Source: Maritimibacter alkaliphilus HTCC2654 | GTDB taxonomy: Bacteria > Pseudomonadota > Alphaproteobacteria > Rhodobacterales > Rhodobacteraceae | Assembly: GCF_000152805.1 (NCBI RefSeq) | Contig: NZ_CH902578.1 | Location: 3,881,928 to 3,916,864, forward strand | Direction: 5' to 3' | Length of the DNA stretch: 34,937 bases | Shown here: positions 8,199 to 15,627 of the stretch, in pieces | How positions within the stretch are numbered: position 1 is the first letter of the stretch | Layout: every line of letters starts with the position of its first letter | Notes under the pieces: generated by a model | The model's database searches: none | The model's input: the letters and a program-made list of their open reading frames with translations, nothing else | What the model was told of the DNA's origin: nothing | Translations under genes and position numbers: made by a program

Positions 8199-8861
8199 AT
8201 GAAACGAGCACTCAAGATAGCGGGCTACGGCCTTTTGACCGCATCGGCCCTGACGCTGGCCGCAACCGGCGTGGCCTCGGCCAAGCCCGGCGGGCATCGG
8301 TCGGACGACATGCGCGGCATGATGCGCGGGCCGCAGATGAGTTTCGCCGAACTCGATGCCAATGGCGACGGGGCGCTTACGCCCGAAGATGCCGTGCAAC
8401 GCGCGAGCGAGCGGTTCGCCGAGGCCGATGCCGACAGCGACGGATCGGTCACGCTTCAGGAGCTGACCGATGCCGGTGTGGCGCGGTTCGAAGAGAAGTA
8501 TCAGCAGCGCGTGAACGCCGCGGCGCCGGGCGAAGTGCCGGGGCGTCCGTCGGATGCGCAGGTTCTGGCGCGGGCCGAGAAGATGGCGAGCGGTCTGCTC
8601 CAGCGCGCGGATACCGACGGGAACGGCGCGATCGACGAGGCCGAGATGCAGGCGATGCCGGGTCTCGACCGGCTGATCGCTCGGGCCGATACCGACGATG
8701 ACGGTGCGGTTTCGGAAGAGGAGTTCGATGCGGCACGCCAGAAGGTGCTTTCGCGGATGGACCGGTTCGAAGAGCGCGGCGGGCGTGAAGGCCAATCGAT
8801 GCGGGACGGTCACGGCCCGCGCGGGGGCGAGCGGATGCCGCAGATGCCCGACCGGCACTAA
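8199..8861 (+). CDS. Secreted protein with four EF-hands
   Basis: This 220-residue protein has a signal peptide (MKRALKIAGYGLLTASALTLAATGVASA). Four EF-hand loops follow: D53-D64 (DANGDGALTPED), D77-E88 (DADSDGSVTLQE), D138-E149 (DTDGNGAIDEAE) and D164-E175 (DTDDDGAVSEEE). It should bind Ca2+ or similar hard cations in the periplasm. Loops within each pair are only 12-14 residues apart, shorter than in calmodulin and close to lanmodulin, but the lanmodulin Pro at loop position 2 is absent (Ala or Thr here). The C-terminus is rich in Arg, Gly and Met. It lies directly upstream of, and on the same strand as, the ECF sigma operon. Confidence 0.9.
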   Translation: MKRALKIAGYGLLTASALTLAATGVASAKPGGHRSDDMRGMMRGPQMSFAELDANGDGALTPEDAVQRASERFAEADADSDGSVTLQELTDAGVARFEEKYQQRVNAAAPGEVPGRPSDAQVLARAEKMASGLLQRADTDGNGAIDEAEMQAMPGLDRLIARADTDDDGAVSEEEFDAARQKVLSRMDRFEERGGREGQSMRDGHGPRGGERMPQMPDRH

Positions 8862-8875
8862 GAGTTGCGTGACCG

Positions 8876-8901
8876 GGGCGGGCCCCTTCGGGGGCCTGCC
8901 C
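8876..8901 (+). terminator. UUCG-loop hairpin after the EF-hand gene
   Basis: GGGCGGGCCCC (8876-8886) pairs with GGGGCCTGCCC (8891-8901), with one G-U pair and a TTCG loop. It lies 14 bases after the EF-hand stop and 46 bases before the sigma-factor start. There is no T-run, so it may attenuate or stabilise the transcript rather than fully terminate it. Confidence 0.5.
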
Positions 8902-8947
8902 ATCCGGATTGCGCGCGTGAAGGGGACAGAGTTTACTACCGGACGCG

Positions 8948-9535
8948 ATGGATATGGCATTCGACCAAGCCCGAGACGTCTCGGACGAGGCGCTTCTGGT
9001 CGCCTATGGCAACGGCGACCGTGAGGCGGCCCGGCTTCTGACCGCGCGCCTTGCGCCGCGGGTGCTGGGGTTCGCCGCGCGTATGCTGGGCGGCGACCGG
9101 GCCGAAGCCGAGGACGTGACGCAGGAGGCGATGTTGCGCCTGTGGCGCGTCGCGCCGGAGTGGCGGCAGGGCGAGGCGAAGGTGACGACGTGGTTGTTTC
9201 GCGTCGCCTCGAACCTGTGCACCGACCGGTTGCGCAAGCGCCGAAGCGTGGACATCGACAGCGTGGCGGAACCCGAGGACGATGCGCCGGGGGCCGTGGC
9301 GGGGCTGATCGAAGCCGACCGGGCGCGGGCGCTCGAAGGGGCGCTGGCGCAATTGCCGGACCGGCAAAGGGAAGCGGTGGTGCTCAGGCATCTCGAGGGG
9401 CTGACGAACCCCGAGATCGCCGAAGCGATGGAGATCAGCGTCGAGGCGGTCGAAAGCCTGACCGCCCGGGGCAAAAGGACGCTGGCCGGGATACTCTCCG
9501 GCCGGCGCGAGGAGTTGGGATATGGCTCGGATTGA
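8948..9535 (+). CDS. ECF-type RNA polymerase sigma factor
   Basis: This 195-residue protein has region 2 (LTARLAPRVLGFAARMLGG, then AEDVTQEAMLRLWR, then TWLFRVASNLCTDRLRKRR) and region 4 (ALAQLPDRQREAVVLRHLEG, then LTNPEIAEAMEISVEAVESL) in the standard ECF order, with no sigma-1.1 or region 3. It would direct RNA polymerase to stress promoters. The gene overlaps the next one by 14 bases, and that gene encodes a small membrane protein, as in sigma/anti-sigma pairs. A periplasmic sensor-like gene follows. The trio parallels the CnrH/CnrY/CnrX layout. Confidence 0.93.
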   Translation: MDMAFDQARDVSDEALLVAYGNGDREAARLLTARLAPRVLGFAARMLGGDRAEAEDVTQEAMLRLWRVAPEWRQGEAKVTTWLFRVASNLCTDRLRKRRSVDIDSVAEPEDDAPGAVAGLIEADRARALEGALAQLPDRQREAVVLRHLEGLTNPEIAEAMEISVEAVESLTARGKRTLAGILSGRREELGYGSD

Positions 9536-9917
9536 CGAAAACGGTCGCGACGACGCGATGCTGGACGAGTTCTTCGAAGCGGGGCGGGCCGACGCGCCCG
9601 TGCCGTCCTCGGATCTTCTGGCGCGGATCATGGCGGATGCCGAGGGCGAAGCGGTCGCGCGCGAACATGTAAAGCCCGTGTCGCGCAGCCGGCGCGGATT
9701 GTTCGCGGCGCTGGCGGCGGTGATCGGAGGATGGCCCGCGCTCGCCGGAATGGCCACGGCTGCGGCGGCGGGGGTCTGGATCGGCGCGGCCCAGCCCGAG
9801 GCGCTGACCGTGTTGACGGGTGGTGTGCTTTCCACCTCGGCGTCGGACTTTGAACTGGAAGAGATTTATCCGGGCTATTCGGCCTATGTCACTTATCAGG
9901 AGGCGATGTCGCAATGA
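9522..9917 (+). CDS. Small single-pass membrane protein, likely anti-sigma factor
   Basis: This 131-residue protein begins with an acidic cytoplasmic segment (MLDEFFEAGRADAPVPSSDLL, residues 12-32) that looks like a sigma-binding helix region. One transmembrane segment follows (GLFAALAAVIGGWPALAGMATAAAAGVWIG, about 58-87), then a short periplasmic tail. There is no zinc HXXXCXXC motif. The evidence for anti-sigma function is its position: it overlaps the ECF sigma gene by 14 bases and shares ATGA with a periplasmic sensor-like gene. Homologues are sometimes mislabelled as unrelated enzymes. Function inferred from context. Confidence 0.72.
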   Translation: MARIDENGRDDAMLDEFFEAGRADAPVPSSDLLARIMADAEGEAVAREHVKPVSRSRRGLFAALAAVIGGWPALAGMATAAAAGVWIGAAQPEALTVLTGGVLSTSASDFELEEIYPGYSAYVTYQEAMSQ

Positions 9918-10438
9918 GCGGGACAGACACATCGACGCGGCGCGGGTTTCCGATCTGGGCCAAGGCGCTTCTTGCCGTATCGCTCGCGCTGAACCTGCTT
10001 GTGGCGGGTGTGGTGGTCGGGGCGCGGTTCGACGGTGACGGGCCGAAGGGTCCGCCGGGCCGCTCGACACGGGATGCGCGGTCGTCCTTCGATCCTGCGC
10101 TGGGCCCGTTCTCGCGGTCGCTGCCCGATCCGTACCGTGAGCAGGCCGTCCAAGCGTTGCGCGAACGGGCGGGGGATTACCGCGACAACCGGGCGCAACT
10201 GGCCGATCAACTGGCCACGATGCTGACGATCCTGCGGGCGGAGGAGTTCGACGAGGAGGCGCTGCGGGCTGTCATGGCCGCGCAAACCGAAGTGTTCGAA
10301 CGGCGTGGCGAGATCGGGCGCGACGTGGTCGTGGAGCAGATCGCCGCGATGTCCGCCGACGAACGTGCGGCGCTGGCGGCGCGTATGGAAGAGGGGTTCA
10401 AACGGGCGATGGACCGGGCCAAGCCGCCGAAACGCTAG
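9914..10438 (+). CDS. Periplasmic heavy-metal-sensor-like protein (CnrX/ZraP/CpxP type)
   Basis: This 174-residue protein has an N-terminal membrane anchor (WAKALLAVSLALNLLVAGVVVGARF, about 14-38) followed by an Arg/Glu-rich, almost wholly helical periplasmic domain. That matches the antiparallel hairpin of the CnrX/ZraP/Spy family. No His/Met cluster comparable to the CnrX metal site is obvious, so it may sense something other than Ni/Co, such as envelope stress. It begins in an ATGA overlap with the anti-sigma-like gene. Its stop TAG shares CTAG with the stop of the convergent pleD-like gene. Confidence 0.8.
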   Translation: MSGTDTSTRRGFPIWAKALLAVSLALNLLVAGVVVGARFDGDGPKGPPGRSTRDARSSFDPALGPFSRSLPDPYREQAVQALRERAGDYRDNRAQLADQLATMLTILRAEEFDEEALRAVMAAQTEVFERRGEIGRDVVVEQIAAMSADERAALAARMEEGFKRAMDRAKPPKR

Positions 10439-11805
10439 GCCGCGCTGCGTTCGGGCGCGCAGGTCACGATGTTGCGCCCCCCGGCCTTGGACACGTAAAG
10501 CGCCCGGTCGGCCTGATCCCACAACTCGCGCGGGTTGCTTATCGAGTTGGAACACAGCGCCATGCCGATGGACAGGGTGACCGAAATCGGGGTCTGTCCG
10601 TCACGGGCGTCGACCGGGGTATCGGCGACGGCGGCCCGCAGGCGCTCGGCGGTCAGCCGCGCCTCGTCCCCGGTGGTGTCGCGCAGCACGACAAGGAATT
10701 CCTCGCCCCCGATGCGCGCGACGAGGTCGATCTCGCGCAAGGTGGCTTTCAGGCGGCGCGCGGTCTCCACCAGCACGTCGTCGCCGGCGAGATGGCCGAA
10801 GCGGTCGTTGACCGATTTGAAGTGGTCGAGGTCCAGCAACAGCATGGCGCAGGATCGGCGCGTGGCCCCATGTTCCTTCTGCATCCGGGCGAGGTAGCCG
10901 TCGGCGTAGCGGCGGTTGAACAGCCCCGTGAGCGGATCGCGCAACGCCTCGTCCAGTTGATCCTCGACGCGGGCGCGCAGCCGGTCGGTTTCCCGTTTCC
11001 GGTCCAGAAGCCGGTCCAGACGCGCGACCAGTTCCGCGCTGGAGAAGGTGCCGCGCATCACGGCGTCCGCCCCGAAGTCGAAAGCCATGTCGGCGGTGTC
11101 GTCACGGTCGCGTGGCGTGTGCAGCAGGACGAGCGCGTGGCGCGTCGACGGTCGGGCGCGCAATTCCGCGACAAGCCCAAGCGCCGCGCCGGGGTTGCCC
11201 GGTGTCAGCGCGATGACATAGGCATCGCCCTCGGCCTCCGGTTCCAGCGCGGTCGCAGACGTGGCGAGCGTCACCTTGGCACCCGAGGCGGCGGCGATCC
11301 GGCTGCGCCAGCCCGGCCCCTCGGTCGCGGTGGGGGGGACCACCGTGATGCGGGCGCGTGGCGCGAACCCGGCGGATGCTTCGGCGAATGCGTCGGCTGC
11401 GCCCAGGGGCTGACGGCGCAAAAGCTCCTCCCGCTCGGCGCGTTTGCGGGTCAGGTTGCGCAGAAGGGCGAGCAGAAGCGCCTCGCCCGGAAGGTCGGTC
11501 AGGCATTCCTCGGCCCCAGCCTCCAGCGCGGCGATCCGGGCCACCCTGTCGTCGGCCGCGCCGTAGATCACGACGGGCACCTCGGCCAGATCGGGCCGGG
11601 CCTTCAGGGCGCGGCAGGCGGCGATACCGCCACCGGGAAAGTCGATGTCGATCAGGATGACATCGGGTTTGTCGGCGATGGCGCGCGCCAGCAGCTCGTC
11701 CCGCGTGCGCGCCTGTGTCACGCTGTGCCGCGCCGCCGCCAGCCGCGCCTTGAGCGCGATCCGGTCGGTGACGAGGTCGTCTGCGATGATGATGCGTCCG
11801 CCCAT
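10435..11805 (-). CDS. pleD: PleD-type diguanylate cyclase response regulator
   Basis: This 456-residue protein has a receiver domain 1 (about 1-120) with acidic pocket ADD (9-10) and phospho-acceptor D53 (ILIDIDFPGGG), a receiver-like domain 2 (about 150-270), and a C-terminal GGDEF domain (about 290-450). The active-site signature is ARIGGEEF. REID five residues upstream is an intact RxxD inhibitory site, so the enzyme should make c-di-GMP and be product-inhibited. In receiver 1 the usual Lys near the KP motif is replaced (CLTDLPGEAL). In PleD, phosphorylation drives dimerisation and activation. The gene is monocistronic, convergent with the sigma operon and divergent from the DUF3572 gene. 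Confidence 0.92.
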   Translation of the reverse strand: MGGRIIIADDLVTDRIALKARLAAARHSVTQARTRDELLARAIADKPDVILIDIDFPGGGIAACRALKARPDLAEVPVVIYGAADDRVARIAALEAGAEECLTDLPGEALLLALLRNLTRKRAEREELLRRQPLGAADAFAEASAGFAPRARITVVPPTATEGPGWRSRIAAASGAKVTLATSATALEPEAEGDAYVIALTPGNPGAALGLVAELRARPSTRHALVLLHTPRDRDDTADMAFDFGADAVMRGTFSSAELVARLDRLLDRKRETDRLRARVEDQLDEALRDPLTGLFNRRYADGYLARMQKEHGATRRSCAMLLLDLDHFKSVNDRFGHLAGDDVLVETARRLKATLREIDLVARIGGEEFLVVLRDTTGDEARLTAERLRAAVADTPVDARDGQTPISVTLSIGMALCSNSISNPRELWDQADRALYVSKAGGRNIVTCAPERSAA

Positions 11806-11903
11806 TCTTTTCTGCTCGATTTTGTATTAAGTGCTCCGCGATTGGGTAATCTTTGCCCAAGAAGTCTTAACAAAGGGTTTCTCCCGGTCGGGATGAGGGG
11901 CAG

Positions 11904-12182
11904 ATGAAGCAGGAAATGGCCGAAACCATCGGTTTACAGGCACTTGGCTGGCTTGCGGGCAACGATGACCTGCTCCCGGTCTTTCTGGGTTCGACGGGCG
12001 GTGACGTGGGCGCGTTGCGGGAAGGGGCAGGTGATCCGCAGTTCCTTGCCGCCGTGCTCGACTTCATCACGATGGACGATGCCTGGGTCGTGGCGTTCTG
12101 CGATGCGTCCGGGCTGGACTATGCGCAGCCGATGCAGGCCCGGCAGGCGTTGCCCGGCGGGGGCGAGGTGAACTGGACATGA
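11904..12182 (+). CDS. DUF3572 protein
   Basis: This 92-residue soluble protein matches DUF3572, a small alphaproteobacterial family of unknown function. Recognisable parts are AETIGLQALGWLAGNDDLLPVF at the start (quoted in part: ALGWLAGND), GDPQFLAAVLDFI in the middle and the acidic DDAWVVAFCDASGLD near the end. It overlaps the HAD gene by an ATGA, so the pair is translationally coupled. In relatives it often lies next to pleD, as here. Confidence 0.88.
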   Translation: MKQEMAETIGLQALGWLAGNDDLLPVFLGSTGGDVGALREGAGDPQFLAAVLDFITMDDAWVVAFCDASGLDYAQPMQARQALPGGGEVNWT

Positions 12183-12871
12183 ACCGCAAGGTGGATGCGA
12201 TCCTGTTCGACAAGGATGGCACGCTGTTCGATTTCGATGCGACCTGGACGGTCTGGGCGAATACGGTCATCGAACGTCTTGCACAGGGCGACCCCGCGCT
12301 GGCGGACGCGATCGCGGAGGCGGTCGAGTTCGACCGGGCCACGGGCCGGTTTCGGGACGCATCGGTCGTGATCGCCGGGACGCCCGACGATGTCGCCAAG
12401 GCCGTTGCGCCGGTTCTGGGCATCGCGCCGGATGTGCTGATCGGTGGCATGAACGCCGCCGCCGCGACCGCGCCGATGGCCGAAGCCGTGCCTTTGGTGC
12501 CGCTTCTCACGGGACTGCGGGCCAAGGGCCTCAAACTCGGCGTGGCGACCAACGATGGCGAGGTTCCGGCGCGTGCGCATCTGGGAAGCGCAGGCGTTGT
12601 CGAGGCTTTCGATTTCATCGCCGGGTCCGACAGCGGCTGGGCGCCCAAACCGGACCCGGCCATGTGTCTGGCCTTTGCCGAGGCCATGAACCTAGCACCG
12701 CACCGGATCGCGATGGTCGGCGACAGCCTGCACGATCTTGTCGCCGCCCGCGCAGCCGGGATGCACGCGGTGGCGGTGCTGACGGGTCACGCCGATGAGC
12801 GCCGACTCACCGGACATGCGGATGTCGTTCTGCCCGACATCGGTTACCTCCCCGGTTGGTTGGGGTTTTGA
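12179..12871 (+). CDS. HAD-family hydrolase (phosphoglycolate-phosphatase-like)
   Basis: This 230-residue protein has all four HAD motifs: I, LFDKDGTLFDFD with nucleophile D11 and acid D13; II, GVATNDGE; III, the Lys of GWAPKPDP; IV, MVGDSLHDL. The helical cap between motifs I and II (about 20-95) is of C1 type, as in Gph-like phosphatases. The substrate is probably a small phosphoester and is not determined. It is the second gene of an operon with DUF3572, joined by a 4-base overlap. Confidence 0.9.
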   Translation: MNRKVDAILFDKDGTLFDFDATWTVWANTVIERLAQGDPALADAIAEAVEFDRATGRFRDASVVIAGTPDDVAKAVAPVLGIAPDVLIGGMNAAAATAPMAEAVPLVPLLTGLRAKGLKLGVATNDGEVPARAHLGSAGVVEAFDFIAGSDSGWAPKPDPAMCLAFAEAMNLAPHRIAMVGDSLHDLVAARAAGMHAVAVLTGHADERRLTGHADVVLPDIGYLPGWLGF

Positions 12872-13004
12872 GCGCACCACCTGAGGTGGATCGCGTTAAC
12901 CTATTGATAACATTTGTTTTGAATTCTGGGCCGAGAACGCCGACTTTGCGCGCGGTCGGTGCTTCGTTCGCCTGATTTTTCCGGTTTCTTAACCCCGCAA
13001 CTCT

Positions 13005-13016
13005 AGTCTTAAGACT
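13005..13016. promoter_or_regulatory. 12-bp perfect palindrome before the H-NOX-like gene
   Basis: AGTCTTAAGACT is self-complementary and ends 17 bases before the ATG at 13034, within the unusually AT-rich gap 12890-13033. It could be an operator or overlap the -10 region of the H-NOX/GGDEF operon. No regulator is identified. Confidence 0.4.
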
Positions 13017-13033
13017 TAATTGAGGGTTCCAGC

Positions 13034-13642
13034 ATGCATGGCATTATTTGCCGTTCTTTCGAAATGTTCGTGAGGTCCGCCTACGGGGCGGAGCTATGGG
13101 GCGCGGCGCTGGATCAACTCGACCTGCCGTTCGACGGGTTCGAGACGATGTTCCAATACGACGACCATCTGGCGGATCGTCTCGTGTCCTGCTGCGCCAT
13201 CCTTCTGGGCAAACCGCGCGACACGCTTCTGGAAGACTTCGGAACCTTTCTCATCACCGCAACGCCGTCCGGGCGGGTGCGCCGCCTGCTGCGGTTCGGC
13301 GGTCTCGACTACGAGGATTTCCTGCATTCGCTGGAAGACCTGCCGGGCCGTGTCGCGCTCGCGGTTCCCGATATCGGCCTGCCGGATCTCGTGCTCTACG
13401 AAATCGAACCCGGACGCTTCGAACTCGCCTGCCGAAGCAAGGTCAGGGGCGCAGGGCATGTCATTGCGGGGCTCTTGCGGGCGATGGCGGACGACTACGG
13501 CGCGCTAGTGCTGCTCGACCACGTGGGCCGCCGCCGAAGTGTCGAGATCATCGACATCCATCTTCTCGAATCCTCTTATTCCGAAGGGCGCGGCTTCGAT
13601 CTGAGCGAAGGCGGGCTGACGGCGGGGGGGCAGGTCGGATGA
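13034..13642 (+). CDS. H-NOX (heme NO-binding) domain protein, degenerate heme pocket
   Basis: This 202-residue protein follows the H-NOX fold from its first residues (MHGIICRSFEMFV; then LLGKPRDTLLEDFG at 57-70; FGGLDYEDFLHSLEDLP at 88-104). H-NOX proteins bind heme and sense NO or O2 to control a partner cyclase or kinase. Aligned by eye with the well-known cyanobacterial H-NOX, the proximal heme-ligand His falls on Pro104 (LEDLPGRV against LDNLHARV). The propionate-binding YxSxR motif reads C133-R-S135-K-V137, leaving only the Ser. The conserved heme-kinking Pro is kept (VPDI, P112). It probably binds no heme in the usual way. It overlaps the downstream HNOBA-GGDEF gene (ATGA), so it should regulate that cyclase. 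Confidence 0.88.
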   Translation: MHGIICRSFEMFVRSAYGAELWGAALDQLDLPFDGFETMFQYDDHLADRLVSCCAILLGKPRDTLLEDFGTFLITATPSGRVRRLLRFGGLDYEDFLHSLEDLPGRVALAVPDIGLPDLVLYEIEPGRFELACRSKVRGAGHVIAGLLRAMADDYGALVLLDHVGRRRSVEIIDIHLLESSYSEGRGFDLSEGGLTAGGQVG

Positions 13643-14664
13643 ACGACATGACACCGCTGCGCGTGACCGTTTCGGGCCGCGGACTGGATCGGCTCATGCC
13701 CCTGCACCTGCTGCTCGATATGGAGGGGCGCATCGTGCAGGTCGGCCCCACGATGGCCAAGGTTCTGCAAGGGCAGACCTTTCTCGGCCAGCGGATGCTG
13801 GACCTGTTCGACCTCAAACGCCCGCGCGAGGACGAGATTTTGGCGCTGCTCGAAAAGGGGGCGACCGGCAAGGTGCTGCTGCGCCTGCGGGCCTATCCCC
13901 AGACGCAATTCATCGGAAGTGCGGTGACCTTGCCCGACCACGCGGGTGTGCTGGTCAACCTGTCCTTCGGCATCTCGACCTTCGACGCGGTGCGCGATTT
14001 CCGGCTCGCCGGCTCGGATTTCGCGCCGACCGACCTGACGCTCGAACTGCTCTATGTCGCCGAGGCGAATGCGGCGGCGATGGCCGAGAGCCGGGCCTTG
14101 AACGAACGGTTGCACGGAGCCAAGCAACTCGCTGAATCCGAAGCGCATACGGATGCGCTGACCGGGCTGCGCAACCGGCGGGCGCTGGATCAGGAACTCC
14201 ACCGGCTGATCGAACGCCGGGTTCCGTTCACGCTCGCCCATCTCGATCTCGATTTCTTCAAGTCGGTGAACGACACGCTGGGCCACGCGGCTGGCGATTT
14301 CGTTCTGGGTCAGGTGGCCCGCGTTCTGGTGGAAGAGACGCGAACGAACGATGTGGTCGCACGGGTCGGCGGCGACGAATTCGTCCTCCTTTTCATCGGG
14401 TTGACGGATCGGGAGCGGATTTCGGCGCTCGCGGGTCGGATCATCGGACGGCTTGAGGAACCCATGCCGTTCCATGGCACGCCCTGTCGGGTGTCCGGGT
14501 CCATCGGCCTCGTGCTGTCGACGCAATACGAGCGGCCGGATGCCGAACGGATCATGGCGGATGCGGATACGGCGCTCTACGCGTCGAAAGAGTCGGGTCG
14601 GTCGCGGTTCACCTTCATCAACCCGAAGATCGGCACGATGGAATATGGTCCGAGGGCCGGGTGA
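13639..14664 (+). CDS. HNOBA-GGDEF diguanylate cyclase, H-NOX partner
   Basis: This 341-residue protein begins in the ATGA shared with the H-NOX-like gene. Residues about 15-135 form a PAS-like HNOBA (H-NOX-associated) domain (LMPLHLLLDMEGRIVQVG, then GQRMLDLFDLKRPRE). A helical linker (about 136-170) leads to a GGDEF domain with TDALTGLRNRRALDQ, catalytic GGDEF at 244-248 and the RTND inhibitory site at 235-238. All catalytic features look intact, so it should synthesise c-di-GMP in the cytoplasm. The open frame extends upstream through the H-NOX gene but is only an antiphase shadow there. No EAL domain is present. Confidence 0.92.
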   Translation: MNDMTPLRVTVSGRGLDRLMPLHLLLDMEGRIVQVGPTMAKVLQGQTFLGQRMLDLFDLKRPREDEILALLEKGATGKVLLRLRAYPQTQFIGSAVTLPDHAGVLVNLSFGISTFDAVRDFRLAGSDFAPTDLTLELLYVAEANAAAMAESRALNERLHGAKQLAESEAHTDALTGLRNRRALDQELHRLIERRVPFTLAHLDLDFFKSVNDTLGHAAGDFVLGQVARVLVEETRTNDVVARVGGDEFVLLFIGLTDRERISALAGRIIGRLEEPMPFHGTPCRVSGSIGLVLSTQYERPDAERIMADADTALYASKESGRSRFTFINPKIGTMEYGPRAG

Positions 14665-14845
14665 TCGCCCTAGATCGTGGCCTGAGCGGCGCCAGATCGA
14701 ACACCGCCCCGCGGTCCCGAACCTCTCCGACCTTTCGCCAATATGAGGCGGGATCGTGCGTTGCTAGCCTCGATGCGTGACGAATGGGTGGCGAGGCGAC
14801 CTCCGCGACCCGTCGCAGGCGACCGCAACCATGACGGAGGGGGCC

Positions 14846-15505
14846 TTGAACTCAGCTATGATCGTCGACGATCACCCGCTGTTCTGCGACGCACTTTCCA
14901 TGACGCTCAGGGCCTCGATGGGGATCGAGCATGTGGTGACGGCGGGCACGCTGGAAGCGGCGTTGGATCACCTCGCCCGCGACACGGCCCCGGATGTCAT
15001 TCTGCTCGACCTGAACCTGCCCGATGTTCACGGTCTCGAAGGGCTGGTCCGGCTCGTGAAATCCAGCGCCGAGACGCCCGTCATCATCGTCTCGTCCGAG
15101 ACCGAGCCGCGCGTGGTCCGGTCGGCCATTCGGGTCGGCGCGGCGGGATATGTGCCCAAACATTCCTCGCGCGACACCTTTCGGCTGGCCCTGACCCAGA
15201 TCATGCGCGGCGAGGTCTATGCGCCCGAGGTCGCGCTGTCTCATCAGTCCGCGAACGCGCCGCTCACGGCCCGCGAAGACGCGCTCGTGCGGATTTCTCA
15301 CCTGACCCGGCAACAGGCGCGCATTCTCCAACTCATCTGCGCGGGGCAGATGAACAAGCAGATCGCATATGAGTTGTCGATTGCCGAGACGACGGTGAAG
15401 GCTCACGTCACCGCGATCATGCGAAAGCTCGGGGTGCAAAGCCGAACGCAGGCCGTGCTGATCGCGCAGGAGGCGAATTTCAGTTCGCTGCTTCAGGACA
15501 ACTGA
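14846..15505 (+). CDS. LuxR/NarL-type response regulator (AgmR/ExaE/PedR-like)
   Basis: The protein is about 219 residues from the TTG start. The receiver domain has IVDDHP, phospho-acceptor D55 (ILLDLNLPDVHG) and the conserved Lys (GYVPKHSS). A LuxR helix-turn-helix follows (LTRQQARILQLICAGQMNKQ, then ETTVKAHVTAIMRKLGV). TTG 14846 is chosen because GGAGG (14836-14840) sits 5 bases upstream; ATG 14831 and an in-frame ATG at 14777 are alternatives without a good ribosome site. Receiver and linker resemble the AgmR/ExaE regulators that activate PQQ alcohol dehydrogenases in Pseudomonas. It lies immediately before the PQQ cluster, so it is the likely activator. No sensor kinase is encoded in the window. 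Confidence 0.85.
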   Translation: MNSAMIVDDHPLFCDALSMTLRASMGIEHVVTAGTLEAALDHLARDTAPDVILLDLNLPDVHGLEGLVRLVKSSAETPVIIVSSETEPRVVRSAIRVGAAGYVPKHSSRDTFRLALTQIMRGEVYAPEVALSHQSANAPLTAREDALVRISHLTRQQARILQLICAGQMNKQIAYELSIAETTVKAHVTAIMRKLGVQSRTQAVLIAQEANFSSLLQDN

Positions 15506-15555
15506 GGCCGCGCGGCTCCAGCCTTTTGAGACAATCCCCCGGTTTTTCGCACAGG

Positions 15556-15571
15556 TTCAGGATATCCTGAA
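15556..15571. promoter_or_regulatory. 16-bp perfect palindrome before the NosR-like gene
   Basis: TTCAGGATATCCTGAA is fully self-complementary. It directly abuts the AGGTC-type operator of the same promoter and lies 56 bases before the NosR-like start codon. A second regulator may bind here. Confidence 0.5.
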
Positions 15572-15593
15572 GGTCGCTGGACCTTGGTCGTAT
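15570..15593 (+). promoter_or_regulatory. Putative PQQ-regulon operator A (NosR-like gene)
   Basis: AAGGTC-GCTG-GACCTT (15570-15585) is a perfect dyad and overlaps GACCTTGGTC-GTAT (15580-15593). The latter matches elements before five other units of this cluster (core GAC-N4-GTC followed by kwAT). It ends about 35 bases before the NosR-like start. Confidence 0.55.
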
Positions 15594-15627
15594 AGGGCGC
15601 GCTGCGGGGCGGGAGTAGCGTCGCCCC

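Noticed and set aside
8199-8861. Calling the EF-hand protein lanmodulin
   Set aside because: The proline at position 2 of each loop is absent and the protein is longer than lanmodulin; only the short loop spacing agrees.
12898-12914. TTGATAAC-containing sequence as an FNR box before the H-NOX operon
   Set aside because: The second half-site does not match ATCAA.
13048-14664. A single 538-codon frame that could suggest an H-NOX-region/GGDEF fusion
   Set aside because: The part before 13639 is out of frame with the H-NOX gene and encodes Arg-rich nonsense; the real cyclase starts at the ATGA overlap.
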